A stretch of 16,603 bases of DNA from CAXOVX01 sp964213345 (GCA_964213345.1 CAXOVX010000042.1:1-16603); one strand, 5' to 3'; numbered from the stretch's first letter, positions 6,628 to 15,844 are shown. The notes: generated by a model from the sequence alone, not told the origin. Numbers and translations: made by a program.

Positions 6628-8703
6628 TTAGCCCTCAGTAATAGTTATTAGAGCATCCCATTTGGATTCATCTAATATTTTGATTCCTTTTGCAACAGCT
6701 TTTTCAAATTTACTTCCTGGATTGCTACCTACTACAACATAATCTGTCTTGCTGGATATCGTATTGCTAACTTGAGCTCCCATATTTGCTGCAATTTTTT
6801 TCACCTCTTCACGAGTATATTTACCTAATTCTCCCGTAAATACAATATTCTTGCCATGTAGTGGGTATTTTGCATTAGGTACCGAAGTGATTTGAGTGTG
6901 CTCATCACTGCTAGATTTAACAAAGATGTGCTGCACAAGTTCATCTATAAATTTCCTGTTAATCTCATTGTGAAAATAAGAAACTATTTCCTTTGCAGTT
7001 TTTTCCCCCACCCCTTTAATAGCCGTTAGTTCGGCTATTGCATCATCATTATTATACACGTGGCTTAAAAATGTAGAAAAATCTACATAATATTCAGCAA
7101 GTAATCGCACCGTTTCTAATCCTACATGCTTGATGCCCAAAGCATAAATCAAACTATCTAGTTTTATGCAGCTTGCCCTATCTATGCTCTCAAATAAATT
7201 TTGCACCGATTTTTTACCCCAACCAAATCTTTTGTCCAATGGAACTTCTAGGGTAGTATTAATGCTCTTGAGCAATACGATATCAAGTGCATTTTGAATT
7301 ATGTTCCATTCGTATAATTGTTTTATTTGGCTATCACCCAGTCCCACAATATTGAATGCATTACGTGAACAAAAATGTACCATACCCTCTATAATTTGCG
7401 CTGCACAATGCATTCCTCCTGAACAACGTTTAGCAATTTCTTCCTCTGCATTTTGCACTAAACTGCCACATACTGGACAGTGCACAGGAAATTGATATGG
7501 GATGGTACCAGCAGGCCTTTTACTTAAATCAACATACAATACCTTTGGTATTACATCTCCCGCGCGCTTAACTGCAACAGTATCTCCGATTCTAAAATCA
7601 TGGTGCAGTATTTCTTCCGCATTATGCAATGTAGCGCGCGATACTAAGACGCCACCAATATTAATAGGCTGCAACTCTGCAACAGGAGTTAATGTGCCAT
7701 TTCGACTTACTTGAATGATGATATTAGTAATTGTCGTTATAGCTATTTCTCCTGGAAATTTGTGCGCAATAGCCCATCTTGGAAATTGACTTGTACACCC
7801 TAATTTATCTTGAATCGAAAAATTATTAATCTTATAAACCACCCCATCAATATCATACGGCAAACTAGCACGTTGTTCACACATGTGCTTATAGTATGAG
7901 AACATCTCGTCTAGATTGCTTGTCACTATTATATTTTCATTCACTCTAAACCCTAGTCCACGCAATACATGTAGCAACTCGAATTGTTCGTTAACACCCG
8001 GCACAAAGCCTCCCCAAACAAAATATCTAAGATTACGTTTAGCTGTTATACTATTATCCAATTGCCTTAGAGAGCCAGCTGCAGCATTACGTGGATTGGC
8101 GAATAAAGAATCACCCTGTTCTTTACGCTTTTCATTAAGGCTGAGAAAGTTCTTTTTTGTCATGTACACCTCCCCCCTTACCTCAAATTCCGTCATAACT
8201 CCGACAACTTGAGGCATACCCTCAATCACAATCATATTTTGCGTGATATCTTCACCATAAACACCGTTGCCACGGGTAGCTGCATAAATTAATTTTCCCT
8301 TATCATAAACCGCAGAAAAAGATAACCCATCTATCTTAGGTTCACAAACAAATGTAAGGTTGTCATTACCAATAGCCAATTGTTTTTGTGCCCTACCTAT
8401 AAACTCTCTTACGTCTTTGTCTGTGAAGGCATTATCTAACGATAACATTGGTTTTTTATGCTCTATTTTTGCAAATCTATTATCAGGAAGAGCCCCAACA
8501 GGTTTAAAAAAAAGGTTGTCAACATTAGGCTGCTCATGCTCTTGCTGCGCTAGCACAGCAGCATCTAGCTTTAATCGCAATTGATCATATTCATGGTCGC
8601 TTATCATCGGTGCATTTTTGCTGTGATACAACTCATCATGCTTTGCTACCTCACGTTTTAATCTCTCCACTGCCGCCGCTAATTCCGCCCTATCTCTATC
8701 CAT
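6628..8703 (-). CDS. ligA: NAD-dependent DNA ligase LigA
   Basis: This enzyme seals nicks in DNA during replication and repair using NAD+. At 691 aa it has the full family architecture. It begins with an Ia domain (HDELYH, residues 22-27). The adenylation domain has catalytic Lys123 in KIDG (123-126) and a later lysine motif in DGVVYKI (286-292). An OB fold follows, then a four-Cys zinc finger (Cys409, Cys412, Cys427, Cys433), helix-hairpin-helix repeats (GVGEKTAKEI near 565-575) and a C-terminal BRCT domain (about 614-690, with IVFTGELG). All catalytic landmarks are present. The zinc finger has one extra residue between its last two cysteines compared with the usual CTNxxCPAQ pattern. The gene starts at the ATG at 8703 without a clear Shine-Dalgarno sequence, 46 bp after murF, and is probably cotranscribed with it. 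Confidence 0.97.
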   Translation of the reverse strand: MDRDRAELAAAVERLKREVAKHDELYHSKNAPMISDHEYDQLRLKLDAAVLAQQEHEQPNVDNLFFKPVGALPDNRFAKIEHKKPMLSLDNAFTDKDVREFIGRAQKQLAIGNDNLTFVCEPKIDGLSFSAVYDKGKLIYAATRGNGVYGEDITQNMIVIEGMPQVVGVMTEFEVRGEVYMTKKNFLSLNEKRKEQGDSLFANPRNAAAGSLRQLDNSITAKRNLRYFVWGGFVPGVNEQFELLHVLRGLGFRVNENIIVTSNLDEMFSYYKHMCEQRASLPYDIDGVVYKINNFSIQDKLGCTSQFPRWAIAHKFPGEIAITTITNIIIQVSRNGTLTPVAELQPINIGGVLVSRATLHNAEEILHHDFRIGDTVAVKRAGDVIPKVLYVDLSKRPAGTIPYQFPVHCPVCGSLVQNAEEEIAKRCSGGMHCAAQIIEGMVHFCSRNAFNIVGLGDSQIKQLYEWNIIQNALDIVLLKSINTTLEVPLDKRFGWGKKSVQNLFESIDRASCIKLDSLIYALGIKHVGLETVRLLAEYYVDFSTFLSHVYNNDDAIAELTAIKGVGEKTAKEIVSYFHNEINRKFIDELVQHIFVKSSSDEHTQITSVPNAKYPLHGKNIVFTGELGKYTREEVKKIAANMGAQVSNTISSKTDYVVVGSNPGSKFEKAVAKGIKILDESKWDALITITEG

Positions 8704-8749
8704 CGTTACAGATCACTTATGCCATTTTATGTATAACTAAGGTTCTATA

Positions 8750-10171
8750 TTAACTGAATTTAGATATTATTTCTTCAACAATATGTTGCATATGCATACT
8801 GAAAGAACCTTTAACTAGTACAGTATCGTAAGCCTGAATATGCTCTAACACTTTAGGCACTGCCTCTTTTGCAGTATACGTTGCGACTCCTTTTATTGTG
8901 TCTGGCATGGCGGAAAACAAGTGATTCATATGTTCACCAACAGCAAAAAATTTATCAATTTTATTGTTCTGTATATGATGCAAAAGCTCCAAGTGTAGTC
9001 TTACCGCATTTTCTCCCAGTTCTTTCATATCTCCCAGCACAGCAATTAATCTTCCTTTTTTTTGCTTATAATGTACTAATCTGTTAATGCTAGCTTTTAC
9101 TGATGCGGGATTAGCATTATACGAATCATCGATTAATATAATGTTACGCCTTAAATGGCTAATTTTACCTCTTCCAGGCAATGCTGCAAATGGGCTTAAG
9201 TGACTCATTACCTTATCAGCATTTAGCCCCAAAGCTACCACAGTTGCCAAAACTGCCAAGCTATTCAGCACAAAATTTTCGCCTATACTACCAACAACAT
9301 ACTCTATCATTTTACTAAAATAACAAGCTTTCACTACTGTGCTACCTTCTGATCTCAATATTTCATTCATATTGAAAGAACACTCCACTAATTTCACATC
9401 ACTCTTTGCAATTTGCGAAAAAGTTACAATGTGCAGATTTCTAGCCTTAGCTTTTTGCTGCAGGAATGAGGCATAGGGACCATCAACGTTAATGATTGCA
9501 TAGCCACCCTGAGTGGCATGCTCATATATTTCTGCTTTAGCATGTGCAATTGCCTCTACATCCTTAAAAGATCCCAGGTGTGCTTGATATACATTTGTAA
9601 TGAGAGATATATGTGGTTTTGCTAATTCCGACAACTCTTCAATTTCTCCAGCATGGCTCATTGCCATTTCTAGAACTGCAAACTCATAATCTTTAGGCAA
9701 CTGACACAAAGATAATGGTAACCCGTATATGTTGTTTCTATTCCCAGCATTGGCGAATACTTTTCCACTCACTCCCGAGAGGGCAAAGCGCAACATCTCT
9801 TTCGCACTAGTTTTACCTGCACTTCCCGTAATTCCTATTACTTTACCATGGAAACGTTGACGTGCAAAACGAGCTAATTGTATCAGTGCTTTATGAGTAT
9901 CTTCAACAACAATAAATTTACTGGTATTTACGTCGTGATAACCATATGGATCATATGGTATATGGTCGACTATACAAAGAACAGCGCCAGCGCGTATTGC
10001 ATCTACCGCAAAAACAGATCCATTATGGACATTTCCCTTCAGCCCAATAAAAAGAGCACCATGCGCGACACTCCTACTATCTATTACAACATCTGTTGCA
10101 ACAACATCCGCTTCAAGTGGTATACCTAAAGCTTTTGATATACTCCAACTATCCCACAATGCAGGTCTCAT
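8750..10171 (-). CDS. murF: UDP-MurNAc-tripeptide:D-alanyl-D-alanine ligase MurF
   Basis: This enzyme adds D-Ala-D-Ala to the UDP-MurNAc-tripeptide, the last cytoplasmic peptide step in peptidoglycan precursor synthesis. The protein has 473 aa, a normal length. The N-terminal substrate domain carries DSR (31-33) and the FIGLKG loop (41-46). The ATP loop is GITGSAGKTSAKE (113-125), a slight variant of the usual GSSGKTTTKE. Other Mur-ligase markers are GNRNNIYGLPLSL (143-155), Glu168 in LEMAMSHAGEI, Lys212 in the position usually carbamylated, and DDSYNANP (348-355). The start is firm: GGGAGG lies 7 bases before the ATG at 10171. It is the first gene of the minus cluster. The C-terminal GSFSM has Phe where GSR-M is usual, a mild deviation. 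Confidence 0.95.
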   Translation of the reverse strand: MRPALWDSWSISKALGIPLEADVVATDVVIDSRSVAHGALFIGLKGNVHNGSVFAVDAIRAGAVLCIVDHIPYDPYGYHDVNTSKFIVVEDTHKALIQLARFARQRFHGKVIGITGSAGKTSAKEMLRFALSGVSGKVFANAGNRNNIYGLPLSLCQLPKDYEFAVLEMAMSHAGEIEELSELAKPHISLITNVYQAHLGSFKDVEAIAHAKAEIYEHATQGGYAIINVDGPYASFLQQKAKARNLHIVTFSQIAKSDVKLVECSFNMNEILRSEGSTVVKACYFSKMIEYVVGSIGENFVLNSLAVLATVVALGLNADKVMSHLSPFAALPGRGKISHLRRNIILIDDSYNANPASVKASINRLVHYKQKKGRLIAVLGDMKELGENAVRLHLELLHHIQNNKIDKFFAVGEHMNHLFSAMPDTIKGVATYTAKEAVPKVLEHIQAYDTVLVKGSFSMHMQHIVEEIISKFS

Positions 10172-10177
10172 ACCTTG

Positions 10178-10183
10178 CCTCCC
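10178..10183 (-). promoter_or_regulatory. Strong ribosome-binding site of murF
   Basis: On the minus strand GGGAGG precedes the murF ATG (10171) by about 7 bases. It fixes the start of the gene and contrasts with the weak sites of ligA and gltX downstream in the cluster. Confidence 0.7.
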
Positions 10184-10438
10184 AGATTATGCATTTCTGC
10201 ATCAATTTTTACGTACATTCACGAATTAATGGGTGTAAATAAAAAAAATAACCTCCAACTCCCCATTTCCAGTTTAGGTATGGACATATTACTTTGCAAT
10301 AAAAACTTCTTTTCCTGTTGTGTTGTTACGTAAAAAAAGCCTCTTATACGAAATTATCATCATTAAGCTTGGACCTTATGTTTTTCATGTTAAAGCTTCA
10401 GTGTGCAAAAAAACATTATTAACAATATAATTGCATCA
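10184..10438. other. Divergent intergenic region, left part
   Basis: This is AT-rich, non-coding sequence between murF (minus) and the 315-aa gene (plus). It must hold the promoter for the minus cluster. A CATAAT box lies on the minus strand just before the murF ribosome site, but I cannot pair it with a good -35 box. It also contains CAACTCCCCATTT (10256-10268), 13 bases shared with the left end of the dispersed repeat at 1637. No RNA gene is recognisable. Confidence 0.5.
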
Positions 10439-10457
10439 TTCACAATAGGATTGTGAA
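10439..10457. promoter_or_regulatory. Perfect palindrome, possible operator or hairpin
   Basis: TTCACAAT-AGG-ATTGTGAA has two perfectly complementary 8-base arms around a 3-base centre. A second inverted pair overlaps it: AGCTTCA at 10394-10400 and TGAAGCT at 10454-10460. No T-run follows on either strand, so an intrinsic terminator is unlikely. The position, about 20 bases before a candidate promoter for the 315-aa gene and between divergent clusters, fits a dimeric regulator site. The binding factor is unknown. Confidence 0.4.
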
Positions 10458-10476
10458 GCTAATGGTGAGATTTACG

Positions 10477-10505
10477 TTGGAAATAAAAAATAGCTCGTAT
10501 ACCAT
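10477..10505 (+). promoter_or_regulatory. Candidate sigma-70 promoter for the 315-aa gene and murD
   Basis: TTGGAA (10477-10482), a 17-bp spacer and TACCAT (10500-10505) give a plausible but imperfect promoter. It would yield a leader of about 35-40 bases before the ATG at 10552. It lies just downstream of the palindrome at 10439-10457. This is a consensus match only. Confidence 0.3.
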
Positions 10506-10551
10506 CATGCACTATGGGTATTGCTAATTGGGTGTAATCTAGGGGGGTATT

Positions 10552-11499
10552 ATGAGGGAAGGTGGCGACGCACAAAATACGAAAACAGAAAAAAAATCGG
10601 CAATGCAGATAGTTTCTGATTTAGTGGAGGCTCTCCAACAAATGGAGAACTTCAACAAAGTAGATGAGTTGATAAAAAATGCACAGGATAAGTTAAATGA
10701 CTTTAATGAACGTAAGTGGGATGTGGAAAAAGAAGACCTCTCTCGGAACATAAATTTTAGAAATGCAATGCGGATCATAGAATTATCAAAGGCAGGCGCA
10801 GTCATGGGCAAAGAGCAAGTGGAGGCGGATCTGCAATTGGTAGGCACGGTGGAGACGGAAATCGGCAACTACTTAACTGGAAGGATACTAAACGAAGAGC
10901 AGGAAGAAAAAATTAACGTATTGAAGGAAAGAGCTAAAGCAATATTAGAGACTGAAAGTAAAATTGTAAGTATAGACATAAACGCACAGATGCCAGACAT
11001 ACTACGTGCAGAAGCAGTACAAATATTAGTAAATGGGGTAGACTCTGCGGCAATTCTCAACAAAACACAGTTTGTGTTCAATAAAGATAAGTTTAAGGAG
11101 AGCTATGAAAAAATTTTTGGCGACCCTGGCAAGGGCATGGAGGCACTCCTTGGAATAGGGCAAAATGTGGTAAAAATTTTAAATGAGAACTATAAAAATA
11201 AGAGCTTTGTTCTTGTGGAGGGGAAGGAAGGTAAGCAGGTAATGGAGCTGGTTCAAGGTGCAAAAGCAGAGAGTCTGACTAAGGCAATAGGGACAATGCT
11301 AGTAGCATCAGAGAGTAAAAACAAGGATCCTCAAATCGTAGGCTTATGGCAAAAATTCAAAGACTGGGTTAATGATGTGCTAGAATCCTTAGGCTTCAAG
11401 GTAGTGGATGTTGAGAGAAAACAGGCAAAAGTTCAGTCCGAAGTAAAATCGTGGGTCACCAAAGTGTCTAAGGAAGCTAGCACTGAAATTAGACGGTAA
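10552..11499 (+). CDS. Uncharacterised 315-aa charged, Cys- and His-free protein upstream of murD
   Basis: I do not recognise this family. The product is strongly charged (Lys and Glu rich), contains no cysteine and no histidine, and has few prolines. No signal peptide or membrane segment is visible. Much of it looks alpha-helical, with coiled-coil-like stretches near residues 15-60 and 110-140. A central segment has GDPGKGMEALLGIGQNVVKI, and the C-terminal part has WQKFKDWVNDVLESLGF (about 264-280). The start is well supported by AGGGGGG at 10541-10547, 4 bases before the ATG. The gene ends 6 bases before murD and in the same frame, separated by TAA-ACG-TAG, so the two genes probably share a transcript. 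The purine-rich coding strand and long open frame argue for a real gene. A lineage-specific cytoplasmic or secreted protein are both possible; nothing here decides. Confidence 0.8.
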   Translation: MREGGDAQNTKTEKKSAMQIVSDLVEALQQMENFNKVDELIKNAQDKLNDFNERKWDVEKEDLSRNINFRNAMRIIELSKAGAVMGKEQVEADLQLVGTVETEIGNYLTGRILNEEQEEKINVLKERAKAILETESKIVSIDINAQMPDILRAEAVQILVNGVDSAAILNKTQFVFNKDKFKESYEKIFGDPGKGMEALLGIGQNVVKILNENYKNKSFVLVEGKEGKQVMELVQGAKAESLTKAIGTMLVASESKNKDPQIVGLWQKFKDWVNDVLESLGFKVVDVERKQAKVQSEVKSWVTKVSKEASTEIRR

Positions 11500-11505
11500 A
11501 CGTAG

Positions 11506-12963
11506 ATGATCACAACAAGTAAATATCGCGAAAATACAGTAGGAGTTTTGGGATTAGGTAAAACAGGTATTTCTCTGATCAAGTCCTTGATGGCAGGAGG
11601 AGCGCACGTAATTGCTGTTGATGATAAAGTAAATGTAATGGGTCAGGTGATGTCCATCCCAGAGTTCCAACAAAGCTTACAGAGTAAGCAGCTAGCAGTA
11701 CGCAATATATCTCCCAATGAATTAGCAACGCTTGACGCACTTTTTGTCAGTCCAGGTGTACCAGCACAGCAAAAATTATCACACCCATTGATTGTGCAAG
11801 CTAGAGAGCTAAATATTCCGATACTCTCAGATCTTGATTTATTGTATGACTGCTGTCCAAGTGCATTTTACATTGGTGTCACTGGGACTAATGGGAAATC
11901 GACTACTACAGCCTTAATAACGCACAGCCTCAAGTATTGCATTAAATACCACGATAATACTTCATACATAGAAGATGTACAAATGGGTGGCAATATAGGT
12001 ACACCTGCACTAAATTTGAAGCCATTCACTTCTCCACATCAAGCCTATGTATTAGAGGTATCTTCCTTTCAGCTGGATCTATTGTCTGACATACAATTTG
12101 ATATCGCAATATTACTAAATACTTCACCAGATCATCTAGATAGATACGGTGAAGTGAAGCACTATATAGAATCTAAAGCAAAAATATTTCAGCATAACAA
12201 CAAAAATATTCCCAAGATCTCCGAAAAACAATTCTACGAAATAATTTCAGTAGATTACGAAGAAACCGCCACGATATATAAAAAATTACAAAATAACCCC
12301 AATATAGCTACATCTGTTATTCCCATTTCTACGCAATCCACTTTGCTCCATGGTATTAGCATAATACAAGGTATATTATACATAAATGACTGTTTTGGCA
12401 TACAAAAGCAGCAGTGTATCCTACCTCCGGCTCCACACTTGCAAGGTGTGCATAACGCAGAAAACATACTTGCAAACATCGCAACATGTCTGGGAGCTGG
12501 TTTTGATATTGATATTGTACTTGAAAGTTTGCCATCTTATCGGGGATTACCACACCGTATGCAATTGGTGTTTCAAGATGCCAATTTTTCCTTTATAAAC
12601 GATAGCAAGGCTACTAATATTGCTGCTGTTTCCTACGCGCTTTCCACCTATGAGAATATACATTGGATAGTAGGTGGTTTCTCAAAAGATGAGGGAATAC
12701 AAGCACTGTCTCACTTATTTTATAGAGTGAGATGTGCTTATCTTATCGGAAAAACTACTGGAGAATTTGCTAAAGTACTGGATCAGCATGGTGTGCAGCA
12801 CTACAAATGCTATACTTTAGATGCAGCACTAGAGACCATCAAACAAAAAGTAATTTCTGGCAACGTATTGCTTTCTCCCGCTTGTGCATCTTTAGATCAA
12901 TGGAAAAATTATGAAGAGCGGGGAGATTTTTTTGAAAAAAGAGTCAAGGACCTATTTTCGTGA
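11506..12963 (+). CDS. murD: UDP-MurNAc-L-alanine:D-glutamate ligase MurD
   Basis: This enzyme adds D-glutamate to UDP-MurNAc-L-Ala in the cytoplasmic peptidoglycan pathway. The protein has 485 aa, somewhat longer than the usual 440-470. The N-terminal Rossmann-like domain begins GVLGLGKTG (13-21), the family signature, and has SPGVP (82-86). The ATP loop is GVTGTNGKSTTT (124-135). MGGNIGTPAL and LEVSSFQLD follow, then LNTSPDHLDRY, and near the C-terminal domain FINDSKATN; all are MurD hallmarks. The extra length lies mainly in a poorly conserved stretch after the DHLDRYG motif (about residues 225-290). The start is the ATG at 11506 with no clear Shine-Dalgarno sequence, fitting coupling to the gene just upstream. 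Its pathway partner murF lies on the divergent cluster. Confidence 0.95.
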   Translation: MITTSKYRENTVGVLGLGKTGISLIKSLMAGGAHVIAVDDKVNVMGQVMSIPEFQQSLQSKQLAVRNISPNELATLDALFVSPGVPAQQKLSHPLIVQARELNIPILSDLDLLYDCCPSAFYIGVTGTNGKSTTTALITHSLKYCIKYHDNTSYIEDVQMGGNIGTPALNLKPFTSPHQAYVLEVSSFQLDLLSDIQFDIAILLNTSPDHLDRYGEVKHYIESKAKIFQHNNKNIPKISEKQFYEIISVDYEETATIYKKLQNNPNIATSVIPISTQSTLLHGISIIQGILYINDCFGIQKQQCILPPAPHLQGVHNAENILANIATCLGAGFDIDIVLESLPSYRGLPHRMQLVFQDANFSFINDSKATNIAAVSYALSTYENIHWIVGGFSKDEGIQALSHLFYRVRCAYLIGKTTGEFAKVLDQHGVQHYKCYTLDAALETIKQKVISGNVLLSPACASLDQWKNYEERGDFFEKRVKDLFS

Positions 12964-13076
12964 GTACTGCCAGGCTTTATTCAAAGATGTCTATAAAATT
13001 CAATACTTGCATTATTGCTGTATTCATGTAGATTTTTACGCATCCAGTTTGTATAAATCTTTATTATATACTGTTA
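12964..13076 (+). other. Gap between murD and pdhC
   Basis: This is 113 AT-rich bases without a gene. A TATAAA box lies near 13052 on the plus strand, but no good -35 box stands at the right distance. The ATG of pdhC lacks a visible Shine-Dalgarno sequence. The gap could hold a separate promoter for pdhC-lpdA, but nothing proves it. Confidence 0.3.
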
Positions 13077-14405
13077 ATGGCCGTACAAATTTTAATGCCT
13101 GCGCTATCACCTACTATGACAGATGGCACGCTTAGTAGATGGATCAAAAAAGAGGGAGATAATGTTGAGGCTGGACAAATTATAGCTGAAATTGAAACTG
13201 ATAAAGCTACGATGGAAGTTGAAGCTGTGGATCAAGGAATACTCGCGAAAATTTTAATACCAGAAGGAACTGTGGGAGTAAAGGTGAATGAGCCAATCGC
13301 AATTTTGCTACTCGAAGATGAAAATATGGAAGCAGTTGAAGCGTTAACTCCGAGAAATACAAAAAAAACACAGCAAAGCGTTCCATTACAGAGTGGTGTT
13401 GAGACATCTCCTCACAGCGTAGCAAGTGATAACGGTCAAAAAATTTTTGCAAGTCCATTAGCAAAACGCATTGCTAAAGATCAAAATGTAGACTTGCGCA
13501 GTCTCGATGGAACGGGACCTGGAGGACGGATCGTCAAGAATGATGTCCTAGGATTTCTGAATAAAGAGCCAAAGGTAGTAGCCATTGCAAATACGATAAA
13601 CTGTCAAGGGTATAGCGCTGCAGACAGCGACGAATGTTATAGTGCATCTGGCATGCACCACAAATACACAAAACTAGGCAACAATAACAAAATGGTACGT
13701 GGGAACGCCACTCTCGATGACCATCAGCTGCTTCCCATATCTAATGTACGCAGAGCAATAGCTCAACGTTTGCTGGAGGCAAAGCAAACAATTCCGCATT
13801 TTTATTTAATAATTGATTGTGAGGTTAGTGAATTACTCAATTTGCGGCAAAAAATTAATAATTCTACTTTACCGAATAAAGTAAAGATATCGGTAAACGA
13901 TTTCGTGGTAATGGCGGCAGCACTAGCCCTAAAGGCAATACCAGAAGCCAATGCTTCCTGGACAGATAAAGGAATTATACGCTACAGTAGTGTAGATATA
14001 TCTGTTGCAGTGGCGTTGGAAGAAGGGTTAATCACGCCTATAGTAAAACATGCCGACCAAAAATCATTATCACACATCTCAAATGAAATAAAAGTGCTTG
14101 CAGCAAAAGCGCGTGAAAATAAATTGAAATTAGATGAATTTCAAGGTGGTAGCATGACAGTGACGAATTTAGGTATGTACGGCATACATCAGTTTAGTGC
14201 TATCATAAATCCTCCACAAGCAGCTATTCTTGCTGTAGGTAAAACGATACAGGCACCCATAGTAAAAGATAATGAAATTACCGTAGGCAATGTGATAAGT
14301 GCAACTTTATCCTGCGATCATCGCGTAATAGATGGAGCATTAGGAGCGAGATTTTTAGATGCATTTAAGCAGTACATGGAAAATCCCATGTTAATGCTAA
14401 TTTAA
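13077..14405 (+). CDS. pdhC: Dihydrolipoyllysine acetyltransferase, E2 of pyruvate dehydrogenase
   Basis: This is the E2 core of the pyruvate dehydrogenase complex, transferring acetyl groups from E1 to CoA through a swinging lipoyl arm. It has one lipoyl domain (residues 1-78), with the lipoyl lysine at 43 in ETDKATMEVE. A flexible linker leads to the E3/E1-binding domain (about 120-158, with ASPLAKRIAK and GTGPGGRIVKNDV). A second linker rich in Asn and Ser leads to the acyltransferase domain, which ends with the catalytic DHRVIDG (414-420; His415, Asp419). The MPALSPTM start and single lipoyl domain are typical of alphaproteobacterial and mitochondrial PDH E2 rather than 2-oxoglutarate E2. 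At 442 aa it is complete. lpdA follows 26 bp later in the same orientation; the E1 genes are not in the window. Confidence 0.94.
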   Translation: MAVQILMPALSPTMTDGTLSRWIKKEGDNVEAGQIIAEIETDKATMEVEAVDQGILAKILIPEGTVGVKVNEPIAILLLEDENMEAVEALTPRNTKKTQQSVPLQSGVETSPHSVASDNGQKIFASPLAKRIAKDQNVDLRSLDGTGPGGRIVKNDVLGFLNKEPKVVAIANTINCQGYSAADSDECYSASGMHHKYTKLGNNNKMVRGNATLDDHQLLPISNVRRAIAQRLLEAKQTIPHFYLIIDCEVSELLNLRQKINNSTLPNKVKISVNDFVVMAAALALKAIPEANASWTDKGIIRYSSVDISVAVALEEGLITPIVKHADQKSLSHISNEIKVLAAKARENKLKLDEFQGGSMTVTNLGMYGIHQFSAIINPPQAAILAVGKTIQAPIVKDNEITVGNVISATLSCDHRVIDGALGARFLDAFKQYMENPMLMLI

Positions 14406-14431
14406 ATAGTCATCAGTAAGAGTGTACAGTG

Positions 14432-15844
14432 ATGGACAAAGCATTTGATGTCGTCGTAATTGGCGCAGGACCGGGAGGGTATGTAGCTGCAATTAGGGCA
14501 GCTCAATTAGGATTTAAAACTGCAGTAATAGAGCGTGAGCATTTTGGTGGTATATGCTTAAATTGGGGCTGCATACCAACTAAAGCATTATTACGAATGT
14601 CTGAGATGTATCATATGATGCAGAATAGTGCGACATTTGGCATTTCTTGCTCTCAGTGTGATTTTGACATACGTCAAATGGTTGGGCGTTCGCGTGCCGT
14701 TGTAAGTCAGTTGGTAAATGGCGTCAAAAACCTAATGCACAAAAATAACATTATGGTCATTGAGGGACATGCTCGTCTGTTAGGAAAATCCAAAGTAGAA
14801 GTAACGATAAACGCAACAAAATCATCGGAAAAACTGGAGTTAGCAGCTAAACATATCATCCTAGCTACAGGTGCACGACCTAGAGTTCTGTCTACATTTC
14901 CAGTAGATCATGAAACAGTATGGGACTATAAGGATGCGATGGTACCAAAAGCCCTACCCAAGTCACTTTTGATTGTAGGTAGTGGAGCAATTGGTACGGA
15001 ATTTGCAAGTTTTTACCATGCATTAGGCGTGCAGGTAACTATTGTGGAAATACTTGATAGAATTTTACCAAATGAAGATGAAGAAATTTCGGCTTTCATG
15101 TTTCAATCTCTCACAAAATGGGGAATAAATATTCACCTAAACACACAAGTTAATAAAGTAGATGTTACCAGCGGTAGTGCAGAAATTGACTTAACCCACA
15201 AAGATGGTAAAGTAAGCCGTGTCAAATGTGATAAAATACTGTCAGCTGTTGGAGTTGTCCCAAATACCGAAAATTTAGGACTAAAAAATACAAAAATAGA
15301 GCAGGTGAATGGTGGATATATCAAAATTGATGAATATATGAAGACAGATGAGTTAGGTGTGTATGCAATAGGCGATATCACAACAGCCCCATTATTGGCT
15401 CATAAAGCCAGCCATCAAGGAGTTATTTGTGTTGAAAATATTGCAAAACTACCCCATGTACACCCCATCAAGCCAGAAAATATTCCAGGATGTACCTATA
15501 GTTATCCTCAAGTTGCAAGTGTAGGCTATACCGAAAAACAGGCTTTAGCGAAAGGGCTCAAAATAAAAGTGGGACGCTTCCCTTTCATAGGCAATGGTAA
15601 GGCAGTAGCAATTGGTGAAGTTAATGGTATGGCCAAACTGATATTTGCAGCCGATACGGACGAACTGCTAGGCGCACATTTAGTAGGCGCAGAAGTTACA
15701 GAGATGATTCATAGCCTAGTGATTGCAAAAACATCGGAATGCACTATGCACGAAATTGTGTCCAGCATTTTTCCGCATCCAACTTTGTCAGAAACAATAT
15801 ATGAGTCAGTCTTAGCAGGTTACGGCAGAGCATTACATATATAA
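14432..15844 (+). CDS. lpdA: Dihydrolipoyl dehydrogenase (E3)
   Basis: This flavoprotein reoxidises the dihydrolipoyl arm of 2-oxo-acid dehydrogenases and passes electrons to NAD+. The numbering here counts from the ATG at 14432. The FAD-binding loop is GAGPGG (11-16), and the redox-active disulfide lies in GGICLNWGCIPTK, with Cys42 and Cys47. The NAD-binding loop is VGSGAIGTEF. A second FAD motif is YAIGDI, and the C-terminal dimer domain ends with the catalytic HPTLSE (His449, Glu454). At 470 aa it is full length. A GTG at 14429 directly before the ATG could serve as start, but AAGAG at 14418-14422 is better placed for the ATG. It is linked to pdhC, so service to the PDH complex is likely; it may also serve other 2-oxo-acid dehydrogenases. 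Confidence 0.95.
   Translation: MDKAFDVVVIGAGPGGYVAAIRAAQLGFKTAVIEREHFGGICLNWGCIPTKALLRMSEMYHMMQNSATFGISCSQCDFDIRQMVGRSRAVVSQLVNGVKNLMHKNNIMVIEGHARLLGKSKVEVTINATKSSEKLELAAKHIILATGARPRVLSTFPVDHETVWDYKDAMVPKALPKSLLIVGSGAIGTEFASFYHALGVQVTIVEILDRILPNEDEEISAFMFQSLTKWGINIHLNTQVNKVDVTSGSAEIDLTHKDGKVSRVKCDKILSAVGVVPNTENLGLKNTKIEQVNGGYIKIDEYMKTDELGVYAIGDITTAPLLAHKASHQGVICVENIAKLPHVHPIKPENIPGCTYSYPQVASVGYTEKQALAKGLKIKVGRFPFIGNGKAVAIGEVNGMAKLIFAADTDELLGAHLVGAEVTEMIHSLVIAKTSECTMHEIVSSIFPHPTLSETIYESVLAGYGRALHI

Noticed and set aside
10190..10203. ATGCA-TTTC-TGCAT inverted repeat upstream of murF as an operator
   Set aside because: The arms are only 5 bases and AT-rich; this is expected by chance in such sequence.
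10256..10268. Third copy of the short dispersed repeat in the murF upstream region
   Set aside because: Only 13 bases match one end; the remaining ~100 bases show no similarity, so it is at most a lone end or chance.
12911..13135. A 74-aa plus-strand frame spanning the murD-pdhC gap
   Set aside because: It overlaps the ends of both real genes in another frame and has no ribosome site or recognisable motif.
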